Assembly (NCBI RefSeq): GCF_900188005.1
Contig: NZ_FZNR01000016.1
Span: forward strand, 124,001-188,000
Direction: 5' to 3'
DNA: 64,000 nt
Source of the DNA: Actinoplanes regularis
Lineage (GTDB): Bacteria > Actinomycetota > Actinomycetes > Mycobacteriales > Micromonosporaceae
The translations under genes and the position numbers were made by a program. The notes beneath the pieces are model-generated. The model ran no database searches, was not told where the DNA came from, and saw only the letters and a list, made by a program, of their open reading frames with translations. The first letter of the stretch is position 1; the number at the start of each line of letters is the position of its first letter. This document shows positions 39,619 to 46,959 of the stretch, piece by piece.

Positions 39619-42333
39619 TCAATTCTTGCCGCGATCGGTGCAGACCTGCGCCGAAGTGGCGAACTTGTTGGTCCCATAAACGGCGACGACGGCGAAGCAG
39701 TAGTCGAGTGTGGAACTGAGCCCCTCGATCCGCCGGGAGGTCTGCCCCGGACCCACCGCGCTGACCGGTTTCAACTGCTCACCCGGGTGCGCCATGGTGA
39801 CCATGAAACTCACCGTGGAGTCCGACGGGTCCGTCCAGGTGACGTCGATCTTGGTGCCCAGGTCGGCCAGCTTCACGGCGCCGGGCGGGGAGCCCGCGAG
39901 GGTGGGAGAACCGGGCGGGTTGTTGTCCTTGTCACCCTTCCGGGTTCCCTGTGCCAGGGTGAAAACCATCGCGGCGACCGCGACGACCGCGGCCAGGGTG
40001 GCTGCGATCACCGCGAACAGGGCCATTCCCCGCTTACGGTTGCTTCCTTTCTCGTACGTGGGTGGGGTGGCGTGGGGGGTGTCGGAGCCGCTCTGCCAGA
40101 CGCCGCTCTCGGCCTGGCGGTAGACGCCCGTGTGGTGGGTGGACCCATCCTGGTGGTAGACGCCTGCGTGGCCGGCCTGCTGGTATCCGCCCTGTTCGGG
40201 GACGGGGCCTCGTTGGTAGACGCCCGGTTGGTCGATGGGCTGGTGGTATGGCGGGGCTGGTGAGGTCGGTGGATGGTGGAACGGGGGGTCGGGGTGCTTC
40301 GGTGCGGGCTCGGGCCAGGTGCCCAGGTCGGGTTCCGTGGTCGGCGGGGTCGTGGCTGTCTTCGGGGCGGGGACGGGGCCGCTCTGCACCGGTGGGAACA
40401 GTGGGGTGGCCTCTGTCTGCGGGAACGCACTTTCCACCTGCGGGAACGCGGGACCCGCTTTCAGCGGCGGGAACACGGTGGTTTCCACACTTTCCACCTG
40501 CGGGAACACGGTGGTTTCCACCTGCGGGAATGCACTTTCCACCTGCGGGAACGCACTTTCCACGTGGGGGAACGCGGGACTCGCTTCCAGCGGCGGGAAC
40601 ACGGTGGGTTCCACACTTTCCACCTGCGGGAGCGCGGCGGTTTCCACCTGCGAAAACGCGGTGCTTTCCACCTGCAGGAACGCGGGACTCGCCTTTACCG
40701 GCGGGAACGCGGTGGTGGCTTCGTTGACGGCGTCTCGGGTGGGGGTGGCCGGTGCCGTGGTGAACCCGCCGGGGATCTGGTCCTGCGACCACGGGGAGCC
40801 CTTCGCCACTCGACTGGGTTGCACCGGGGTCGACACGCCCGGGGCGACCGATTCTGATCGTGTGACGGGCGCGGGATCCGGTCGTACCGGAAAAATGGTT
40901 TGAGCCGGAGCTTGCTCGCCTGCGGTGATCGATTCCGGTCTTGGAGGGTCTTGCTCGGCCGCCGGGAAGACCGTCGTCGACGGCTCGTCGCGCAACGGCA
41001 TGATCACCGGGTCGGGTCGTTGGACGACCACCGCATCGTTCGAGCCGCGGTGGAAGAGCGCGGGAGCCGCCTCGGTGCCCGGAGTGCCGAAGACGCCCGG
41101 CTTGACCTCCTGGAACGGGGCCTCCGCGGGCTCCTTCGTGGTTCTGGGGGCCGGCCCCCAGGGCGACTCCGGCCGGAACGCCGCCTGTTTCCCGGTCCCC
41201 GGCGGGTCCTCCTTTGCCGGGCTCGTCTCCGGCCCGCGCTGCGCCGGTTCCGTGCCCGGGGATGCGGGCGGTCTGTACGGACCAGGAGGCGGGGGCGGCA
41301 GATCGGTGGCGGTCTTCCATGGCGTAGGCGTGAAGGTCAACGGATCTGTGGCGGTCTCCCGTGCAGTAGGCGGGGAGGTCGACGCATCTGTGACGATGTC
41401 GCGTGGCGTAGGCGGGGAGGTCGACACGTCTCCGACGGTCTCCCATGGAGTACGCGCGAAGGTCGACGCGTCTGCGACGGTCTCCCGAGGCACATGCGGG
41501 AACGTCAACGCGTCTACGACGGTCTCCCGGGAAGTGGGCGGGAGGATCGACGCGTTCGGCGGTGGGAGCAGTCCGAACGGGCTGGGCGGCGCGGCCGGCG
41601 GTTGACTCTGTTCTTCCGGCTGTCGCTGCTCCGGGATCGCCTGCTGTGTGCGCGGCTGGATCGGAGCCGTCGGCTCGACGTCCCGTTCCGCCATCCGGCT
41701 CGGAGCCAGCCCGACGTCCCGTTCCGCCGGCCGACTCGGAGCCGGCTCGACGTCCCGTTGTGGCAGTTGGTCCGGCTGCTGCGCGCCGCCCTGCCGCGGA
41801 ACCGGGCCCGGCTGATCACCCTGCTGCGGCAGCACCGGCCACAGAACCGTCGGATGATTGTCGGCCGGCCACTCCTGCGCAGCCTCGACCCGTGCCGGCG
41901 CCGTCGAATCCTGTCCGAGATAGGCCTGCGCCCGGGTGACCGCCCAGTGCCCCGGCCCGAGCATCATCGGCCCGAAGTCGGCGACCCGGCTGAACGCCTG
42001 CCGCGCCTCCTGCCGGTTTCCCAGCTCCTCGGCCACCACCCCGAGGTCGTAGGAGATCTGGAGCATCAACGGGTCATCGTCCCCGAGGCTGAACCGCCCC
42101 GCCTCGTACGCCGTCTCCAGCGCCCTCCGCGCCGCAGCCGGATCCCCCGCCTGATGCCGCAACGACGCCAGCTCCCGCTGCGTGGCAAGCACGTCCGGAT
42201 CATCGTGACTGAGGGTCGCCCGGCCGATCTCGATCGCTCGTTCCAACAGCTCGGCCGCCCCCGCCAGATCACCAGCGGCGACCAGCGAGTGCGCCCGTTC
42301 CAGGGCCGGGGTCAACGGGGAGGGGTGGGACAC
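39619..42333 (-). CDS. TPR - proline-repeat - TM - FN3-like protein, 904 aa
   Basis: The N-terminal 130 residues form tetratricopeptide-type helices ('LVAAGDLAGAAELLERAIEI', 'AGDPAAARRALETAYEAG', 'LGNRQEARQAFSRV'). Residues about 140-760 are a low-complexity Pro/Thr/Glu linker with two repeat families: 'FPQVESA' type and 'DASTSPPTPRETV' type. One TM helix (about 770-795) is followed by a short extracytoplasmic FN3-like domain (about 818-900). The protein therefore links a cytosolic TPR platform to the cell surface. GTG 42333 gives the shortest sensible start. It is transcribed 113 bp upstream of the FN3 gene on the same strand. Confidence 0.82.
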   Translation of the reverse strand: MSHPSPLTPALERAHSLVAAGDLAGAAELLERAIEIGRATLSHDDPDVLATQRELASLRHQAGDPAAARRALETAYEAGRFSLGDDDPLMLQISYDLGVVAEELGNRQEARQAFSRVADFGPMMLGPGHWAVTRAQAYLGQDSTAPARVEAAQEWPADNHPTVLWPVLPQQGDQPGPVPRQGGAQQPDQLPQRDVEPAPSRPAERDVGLAPSRMAERDVEPTAPIQPRTQQAIPEQRQPEEQSQPPAAPPSPFGLLPPPNASILPPTSRETVVDALTFPHVPRETVADASTFARTPWETVGDVSTSPPTPRDIVTDASTSPPTARETATDPLTFTPTPWKTATDLPPPPPGPYRPPASPGTEPAQRGPETSPAKEDPPGTGKQAAFRPESPWGPAPRTTKEPAEAPFQEVKPGVFGTPGTEAAPALFHRGSNDAVVVQRPDPVIMPLRDEPSTTVFPAAEQDPPRPESITAGEQAPAQTIFPVRPDPAPVTRSESVAPGVSTPVQPSRVAKGSPWSQDQIPGGFTTAPATPTRDAVNEATTAFPPVKASPAFLQVESTAFSQVETAALPQVESVEPTVFPPLEASPAFPHVESAFPQVESAFPQVETTVFPQVESVETTVFPPLKAGPAFPQVESAFPQTEATPLFPPVQSGPVPAPKTATTPPTTEPDLGTWPEPAPKHPDPPFHHPPTSPAPPYHQPIDQPGVYQRGPVPEQGGYQQAGHAGVYHQDGSTHHTGVYRQAESGVWQSGSDTPHATPPTYEKGSNRKRGMALFAVIAATLAAVVAVAAMVFTLAQGTRKGDKDNNPPGSPTLAGSPPGAVKLADLGTKIDVTWTDPSDSTVSFMVTMAHPGEQLKPVSAVGPGQTSRRIEGLSSTLDYCFAVVAVYGTNKFATSAQVCTDRGKN
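40420..40700 (-). repeat. in-frame repeats encoding FPQVESA-type units
   Basis: The DNA core 'tttccacctgcgggaa' recurs about nine times at multiples of three (21, 30, 33 bp and so on), encoding 'FPQVES', 'FPQVET', 'FPPLEASPAF' and similar. The variation of spacing with conserved codons points to repeated unequal exchange under a reading-frame constraint. Confidence 0.85.
41330..41545 (-). repeat. in-frame repeats of about 60 bp encoding D-A-S-T-x-P-P-T-P-R-E-T-V units
   Basis: Four units carry 'gacggtctcccg...ggcggggaggtcgac', encoding variants of 'ATDASTSPPTARETATD' and 'VADASTFARTPWETV'. They form part of the disordered linker of the TPR-TM protein. Confidence 0.8.
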
Positions 42334-42531
42334 CAGGCCATGCTGCCCCCTACTCCCCCGCAAAACCAGACCATCTCCCCTCCGGCACCAATATGCCCCT
42401 TAATGTCCGCCACCCCACCCCCTCCGCGACCGGTGCTGGGGACCGTGTACTGTTTCCTCCTGTGCGGCTGACAAGGCAGCCAAAACCCAGGTGGAAGCCC
42501 GGGTGAGGATGCCGCTAGGCTGTATGAGCAA

Positions 42532-42614
42532 GTCCGGGTGGCGGAATGGCAGACGCGCTAGCTTGAGGTGCTAGTGCCCGCAAGGGCATGGGGGTTCAAG
42601 TCCCCCTCCGGACA
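42532..42614 (+). tRNA. tRNA-Leu (anticodon GAG)
   Basis: Full cloverleaf: acceptor GTCCGGG pairs with CTCCGGAC, the D arm is GGCGGAATGGCAGACGC, the anticodon stem CTAGC/GCTAG surrounds loop TTGAGGT with anticodon GAG at 42565-42567, and there is a type II long variable arm TGCCCGCAAGGGCA. The T arm is GGGGG-TTCAAGT-CCCCC. The discriminator is A at 42614 and CCA is not encoded. The 3' end is overlapped antisense by the tail of the serine recombinase, marking it as an integration site. Confidence 0.97.
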
Positions 42615-44275
42615 CAAACTAAATCCCCACGGTGCGTGCTGAGATCGACATCAGCACGCACCGTTTCCGTTTCGGGATGGTAGGTCAGCCGAAGGTTCAG
42701 CCGTCGGTACACCTCGGCTTTGTCCTCGGGATGGGCACGTCGCAGAACGGTCACGATGTCCCCCAACGAGTCAACGAGCGCACCGACTTCGGCATGACTC
42801 ATCCGGCGCGTTGGCTCGGGCGTGTCGGCCACCTGCCGTTCGAGGCGGGCACGTTCGGCCTGCGTCTCGGCGATCCAGGCGGTGACCACCACGGGGTCGG
42901 CGCCGGCCTCGAGCGCCGCCCGGTGCTGCCGAAGCTTGCCGTCACACGCGGCGATCGCCTTCTGCACCTGGTCGCCGCGTACTGCAGTGATGTCCGTCGG
43001 CTGGGCGTCCACGAGCGCGGCAATGGTGTGTGGGAGGTTGGTTGGGGAGAACGCTGATGCGAGCCAGGCGTCGATCGGCTCGGTCAGGATGCCCTCGCGC
43101 AGGTAGACGTTGGCTGGGTGCTCGACGCGGTTGGCGAGCGCGTATTCCCTGGGGAAACGGCAGCGGTAGTAGGCCATCTTGTTGCTGTACTGGGCTTGCA
43201 TGCGACGCTCGCAGACGCCGCAGTAGACGGCTCCGCGGAACACGTACGAGTGTCGGGTGCGGTGCACGCGGTGGGGCGCACCGTGACGAGCTCGGGAGGT
43301 GAAGAGCTCTTGTGCCTGCTCGAAGGTTCGCCGGGAGATGATCGCTTCGTGGCTGGGAGCCTGTGAAAGGACCCAATTCTCGTTCTGGTTCCAGCGCATG
43401 ATGCTGGTGTGGCCGAGTGCCACGTCATCCACGTCGAGCAGTACCTCGTCCTTGCGCTGTTTATTCCAAACCTGGTGCCCGGTGTAGCGGGGGTTCTTCA
43501 GGATCGTTCGGACCGCGCCCTTCGACCAGGCGAGTCCGTTGCGATGCCGGTTGCGTTCCCGGTCGTACGCCGAAGGACATGGGATGTCCGTGGCCGTGAG
43601 CGCCTCCGCTATGGCGAAGATGCCGTAGCCGTCGAGGAAGTCGGTGAAGATGCGTTCGACGACGGGCGCGGTGATCGGATCCCGGGAAAGGCCGTGCAGC
43701 CTGCCTCCCACGGCCGCCTTCCTCGGGTTTGGATGTGCGCCGAGGTCTGCGATGCGATAGCCGTAGGGTGGCCGGCCGCCGAGGTAGCGACCCTCGAGCT
43801 CGGTCTGAGCCGCCATCGCGGTTCGTACCCGCAGCTTGATGCGGTTGCGTTCGCCCTTGCTCATGCCGCCGTAGACCGACATCACCAGTTCGTGAGCCTC
43901 GTTGTCCGGGTCGATGGGCCCGCCGACCTCCGGCACCCAGAGCCGGACACCGAAGTGCGCGAAGATCGGCATGATCAGACCGAACTGGTTGCCGTAGAAG
44001 GCACGGTGTGGCTCTCCGACCACCACGGCGTCGAAGCCCCGGTGCGGATTGCGTAGCTCGGCCAGAAGCAGTTGTCCCTGATCGCGGCGCTGCCATGGCA
44101 GCGATCGGCTCTGCCCGATGTCGAAGAACTCCCGCACGATGCGACCGCCGCGAGGTTGGATAAGTGCTTCAGCACGAGTCAGTTGCCAGCCTCGCGACGA
44201 GGTTGGGTCTTGGTTGTCCTCCGTGGAGACTCGCCCGTAGAAGGCGAAGGTGGTACCGGCATTGACTTCTTTCAT
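42596..44275 (-). CDS. large serine recombinase / integrase, 559 aa
   Basis: The N-terminal resolvase domain has the catalytic Ser17 in 'FYGRVSTEDNQ' and 'GGMSKGERNRIKLRVRTAM' (helix E). The Recombinase domain (about 170-290) has 'GGRPPYGYRIADLG' and 'ILKNPRYTGHQVWNKQRK'. A zinc ribbon follows ('YCGVCERRMQAQY', later Cys less clear), then a coiled-coil (about 400-470). It should integrate and excise the element by serine-type recombination. ATG 44275 has ribosome-binding site 'gctgagg'. Its last six codons and stop lie antisense on the tRNA-Leu 3' end, which is therefore the likely attachment site. Confidence 0.93.
   Translation of the reverse strand: MKEVNAGTTFAFYGRVSTEDNQDPTSSRGWQLTRAEALIQPRGGRIVREFFDIGQSRSLPWQRRDQGQLLLAELRNPHRGFDAVVVGEPHRAFYGNQFGLIMPIFAHFGVRLWVPEVGGPIDPDNEAHELVMSVYGGMSKGERNRIKLRVRTAMAAQTELEGRYLGGRPPYGYRIADLGAHPNPRKAAVGGRLHGLSRDPITAPVVERIFTDFLDGYGIFAIAEALTATDIPCPSAYDRERNRHRNGLAWSKGAVRTILKNPRYTGHQVWNKQRKDEVLLDVDDVALGHTSIMRWNQNENWVLSQAPSHEAIISRRTFEQAQELFTSRARHGAPHRVHRTRHSYVFRGAVYCGVCERRMQAQYSNKMAYYRCRFPREYALANRVEHPANVYLREGILTEPIDAWLASAFSPTNLPHTIAALVDAQPTDITAVRGDQVQKAIAACDGKLRQHRAALEAGADPVVVTAWIAETQAERARLERQVADTPEPTRRMSHAEVGALVDSLGDIVTVLRRAHPEDKAEVYRRLNLRLTYHPETETVRADVDLSTHRGDLVCVRRGT
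42629..42664 (+). terminator. terminator hairpin of tRNA-Leu, inside the recombinase 3' end
   Basis: A perfect 14-bp stem (acggtgcgtgctga / tcagcacgcaccgt) with an 8-nt loop, followed by 'ttccgtttc', 15 bp after the tRNA. On the other strand the same DNA encodes 'TVRADVDLSTHR' of the recombinase. Confidence 0.7.
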
Positions 44276-44282
44276 ACGAACC

Positions 44283-44591
44283 TCAGCTCTCGGCCGTTTC
44301 ATCCGATATTTCTGATTGACGCAATTTGAGTAGCAGTGCCAGTAGGGCACGCGCCGCACTGCCTGCTATTTCCGGTCGGGCATCCGGCATCAGTACACGC
44401 ACATAGCAGTCAGGATTCATTCCATTGATTTCACCATGCCCCAGTTCTTTTTTATCATTCGCGTCAAGCCTGCCCGGATTAATCTCAGTGTCGAGCCGAG
44501 GCTCCATTTCACCTTCAGCCATATAAAACTCGCCGATGAGATATGGGGGACGAATCTCGACCACGGTCGACGGGGACTTGGCCAAACGCAA
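44283..44591 (-). CDS. small hypothetical protein upstream of the recombinase, 102 aa
   Basis: Not recognised. It is an acidic soluble protein ('GEFYMAEGEMEPRLDTEIN', 'DANDKKELGHGEING') ending in a helix 'SAARALLALLLKLRQ'. It ends 8 bp before the recombinase start, so the two are likely co-transcribed. Such a position suits an excisionase-like or regulatory partner, but no helix-turn-helix is visible. The start is uncertain: TTG 44591, GTG 44564 or ATG 44522 are in frame. Base composition is clearly lower in GC than the flanking chromosome. Confidence 0.55.
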   Translation of the reverse strand: MRLAKSPSTVVEIRPPYLIGEFYMAEGEMEPRLDTEINPGRLDANDKKELGHGEINGMNPDCYVRVLMPDARPEIAGSAARALLALLLKLRQSEISDETAES

Positions 44592-45082
44592 GCCTCGTCA
44601 AAATCCTGAATTCTCGCAATTCGATGCACATTATTTCCTCCTCATCAGCCCTTCCGGGCAGAAAGTTGACCAAGAAGAAGGTCAGCAAGCGGTTGAATAG
44701 CCAGCAATATTCCGCGACTGCCGCTTCCGGGACCCCAGGTGGTAGGCGAACTGCGGGGGCGGGCGGACTTGCGAGCAGCCAAATACCTCCACGACACGGG
44801 AGAGGCCACTGGTTCGATCCCAGGATCGCCCACCTAGAGTTTGTGCAGTTCAACGGCCCACAACCGATTTATTGGCAACGGGCCGTTGCTGTTTTGCTGC
44901 TTACGGCGGGAGGTGTTTGGGAGTGCAAGATCATTTTTTGTGATCCGCGAACCTGGCGCCTACCGCCGATTCCTCGCCCTTCCTCGGACATCGACGGCTG
45001 ACCGCGCCGCTTGGTCGACGATCCTGCGGGCCGACGCACTGACCGAGCTGCACTGCCTGGCGCAGCTGTAGATCTCGTGACC
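44592..45082. other. gene-free stretch with a tRNA remnant
   Basis: No convincing gene in 490 bp. Frames on the minus strand pass through the tRNA-like fragment and give peptide typical of tRNA antisense. The only recognisable feature is the tRNA-Val-like 3' half at 44788-44834. Confidence 0.5.
44788..44834 (+). pseudogene. tRNA-Val(GAC)-like 3' half, probable attachment-site remnant
   Basis: From the anticodon stem onward the DNA reads cctcc-acGACac-gggag, then aggcc, then the T arm actgg-ttcgatc-ccagg and acceptor 3' strand atcgccc-A followed by 'cct'. This closely matches actinomycete tRNA-Val 3' halves (T arm CACTGGTTCGATCCCAG, acceptor ATCGCCC). The 5' half lacks a D arm, the acceptor would mispair, and ccagG breaks the T stem. 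It is not a functional tRNA; an old integration scar is the simplest explanation. Confidence 0.6.
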
Positions 45083-45270
45083 CTAGGCCAAGAGCTGGCC
45101 TTCGCGGCTGCGAACTCCTCGGCCGACAGCGCACCGGACTGGCGAAGTGCGGCAAGACGGCTGATCTTTTCCAGGAAGTCGTCACCGGCTGTCGGCGGAG
45201 CGGGCGCAGATGCCGGCACAGCGCCGACGTTGGTCTGTGCGGCACCTGCCTGTCGCCGCTCGATCTTCAT
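45083..45270 (-). pseudogene. SHOCT-domain small protein with a likely 1-nt frameshift
   Basis: The frame from ATG 45270 encodes a short linker and then a SHOCT motif 'ISRLAALRQSGALSAEEFAA'. After 'AAK' the frame runs on into unrelated Arg/Ser-rich sequence. Shifting by one base at about 45104 gives 'GQLLA' and a stop (45083-45085), exactly how SHOCT domains normally end. A single missing G in 'gcgaagGgccag' explains it. Either a real frameshift or a base-calling error. Confidence 0.45.
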
Positions 45271-45399
45271 TCCCCGGTCGGCGACAGACGAGCGCGCCCG
45301 ACAACGGCGCTGTCGAGCTTTCTCGTATCGCTTGTCAGTCAGCTGGGGGCTCGAAGGTTTCGGAGGACTCCGATCTGCCCCATTGGCTAGGCTCGGAGA

Positions 45400-45681
45400 G
45401 TGCGGTTTGCTGCCGTCTCCGTGGCGGTCGGCTTCGTCGTTGTAATCGCCTCCCCGCTGGTCGGATGGTGGAGCAACGGGTGGTTCGGGGCGTTGTCGCT
45501 CGGCGGCCTCGGGACAGCCCAGGTGTGGATGGCGCTGAAAGAAACGCTCATGACGATCGATCTTGGATCAATTCGTTCGGCGAATCGCGACCTCGACAAG
45601 GCTCGCCGCTCGGGAAGCCTATGGCGTCAATTGGTGGCGAGGCTGCGTCGTCGCCTGATCCGCCAGCAGCGACGCATGTGA
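45400..45681 (+). CDS. small membrane protein, 93 aa
   Basis: Not recognised. One or two hydrophobic spans (residues about 3-22 and 28-45) are followed by a basic tail ending 'RRLIRQQRRM'. GTG 45400 is preceded at short distance by 'cggaga', and 'taggct' could be a -10. Codon use is GC-biased at the third position, which supports coding, but support is modest. Confidence 0.45.
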   Translation: MRFAAVSVAVGFVVVIASPLVGWWSNGWFGALSLGGLGTAQVWMALKETLMTIDLGSIRSANRDLDKARRSGSLWRQLVARLRRRLIRQQRRM

Positions 45682-46100
45682 TCGCGGTCGCGAAACGCGT
45701 CCCCTGATCCCGTCCCGTCGACCTGGTAGCCATCTGACCGCATGCTTGGCATGCATTCCGTAGGCGGCGGATCAGTAGGCGAGGCCGGGCACGTCGCCTC
45801 CGGTTGGCACGCTGGAGCACGAAGCGCCTACCCTGTGAAACCGTCGGACGGTGGTCTAAATTCGTGAGGTTCTCCCCAAGCGATGCCGCCGTCCGGCACC
45901 ATGGAGTCCGCTCCGTGAGCGGAGGCACGCCCTATCCGCGGCAGGTGAGGGCGCGGCCGTTCGGTCGGATGCGGCAGATCCGTGTGCTCGATCAGGAACG
46001 GCAAGACGTCGTACCGGCACGGCCGGGCCCAGGACAGTCGTCCCCCGGGTCAGGGCTGAATCTGGTCCTCGATGGGGGTACCCGAGCCGCCGAGATATGG
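45682..46100. other. no gene recognised
   Basis: About 420 bp of island DNA without a convincing frame on either strand. Short frames exist but lack codon bias, ribosome-binding sites and recognisable motifs. Confidence 0.4.
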
Positions 46101-46339
46101 TTAATCGCCCGATTTTGGCACGACAACCGGGCCGTTACCGACGAGCGACGCCAGGAAGTCCCCGTCCTGTAAGAAGCGCCGCGTGTTGTAGCCGAACACA
46201 CCCAAGCGGTCGAAAACTCCTGGCAGGAGCAGATGACGACGTCCATAGCGTCCGGACGCACGACACGATCCAGCAGTTCCTGGGCAGCAGCGTAGGCATC
46301 CTGCAGGACGATCCCTTGCAAACGCCATGGCCGATCCAT
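46101..46339 (-). pseudogene. frameshifted remnant, possibly of a PIN-type toxin
   Basis: One frame gives 'DAYAAAQELLDRVVRPDAMD' and 'VVICSCQEF'. A second frame picks up with 'DRLGVFGYNTRRFLQDGDFL' and ends in a stop at 46101. Joined near 46210, where 'gttttc' could have changed length, they read as one continuous protein end. The pattern loosely recalls the end of PIN_3-type domains (a D-V-x-V block, then a D-F-L helix). The family call is weak. Confidence 0.25.
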
Positions 46340-46628
46340 GCTCGTACCCCGCGTGCCTCTCCGCCATCCGGCTATCGCGGCCGATCATCGCACGCCTGTC
46401 GAGCTTCCAACGCATCCGCTCATCGGCTAAATCCGCCTGCTGACGGGCCGAACAGACGCAACGCTGCGTCGCGATCGGATCGCGGCAGATCAGGGCGGAG
46501 GCCGGCTCCTCGACGAGGATTTGCCGATTGATACCGGGTGATAATTTGTGGAGGGTGACGGTGGCGCATTCGCCACGGTGGGCCGCCGGATCGTCCGCCT
46601 TTCCGCTCGACGTCCTGGGAGAGATCCG

Positions 46629-46835
46629 ATGACGAGCAACGACAGGCCTCGGGGCTCCGCAAGGCTCGGGATCTGGTCAAATATCGGGGTCTGGGTCGCC
46701 TTTGGCGCTGCCTTCGGCGTCGTCGCCGGGATCCTGCTCAACAACGTCGGTCTCGGTGTCGCGCTGGGTGCGGCCCTGGGTGCGACCGCCGGCGTCGTCG
46801 TCATCGCGCGAGCGAATAGCCGCAGCAAATCCTGA
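46629..46835 (+). CDS. small glycine-zipper membrane protein, 68 aa
   Basis: Two closely spaced hydrophobic helices rich in Gly/Ala ('VAFGAAFGVVAGILL' and 'LGVALGAALGATAGVVV') between a charged start and a basic tail. This is typical of small actinobacterial glycine-zipper membrane proteins of unknown function. ATG 46629 follows 'ctgggagagatccg', a good ribosome-binding site. Confidence 0.65.
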   Translation: MTSNDRPRGSARLGIWSNIGVWVAFGAAFGVVAGILLNNVGLGVALGAALGATAGVVVIARANSRSKS

Positions 46836-46959
46836 GCGTCGCGCCCGCGTCGGGCGCCGCACACTCTCATCGGCAGGTCAGCCTGTTGGCGCCGCACCAG
46901 CGCCGGTTACCCCGTGTGACGGGATCGATGGCGCCTGACGACCGACTTGCGGCAGACAT

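Noticed and set aside
44763..44834. Functional tRNA-Val
   Set aside because: There is no D arm, the acceptor has mismatches and the T stem is broken. Treated as a fragment.
44515..44853. 112-codon minus-strand frame through the tRNA-like fragment
   Set aside because: Peptides read antisense through tRNA ends are a known artefact, and the frame has no coding bias.
45804..46172. 123-codon plus-strand frame in the island
   Set aside because: It has no recognisable domain, poor codon bias and no ribosome-binding site, and it overlaps the frameshifted remnant on the other strand.
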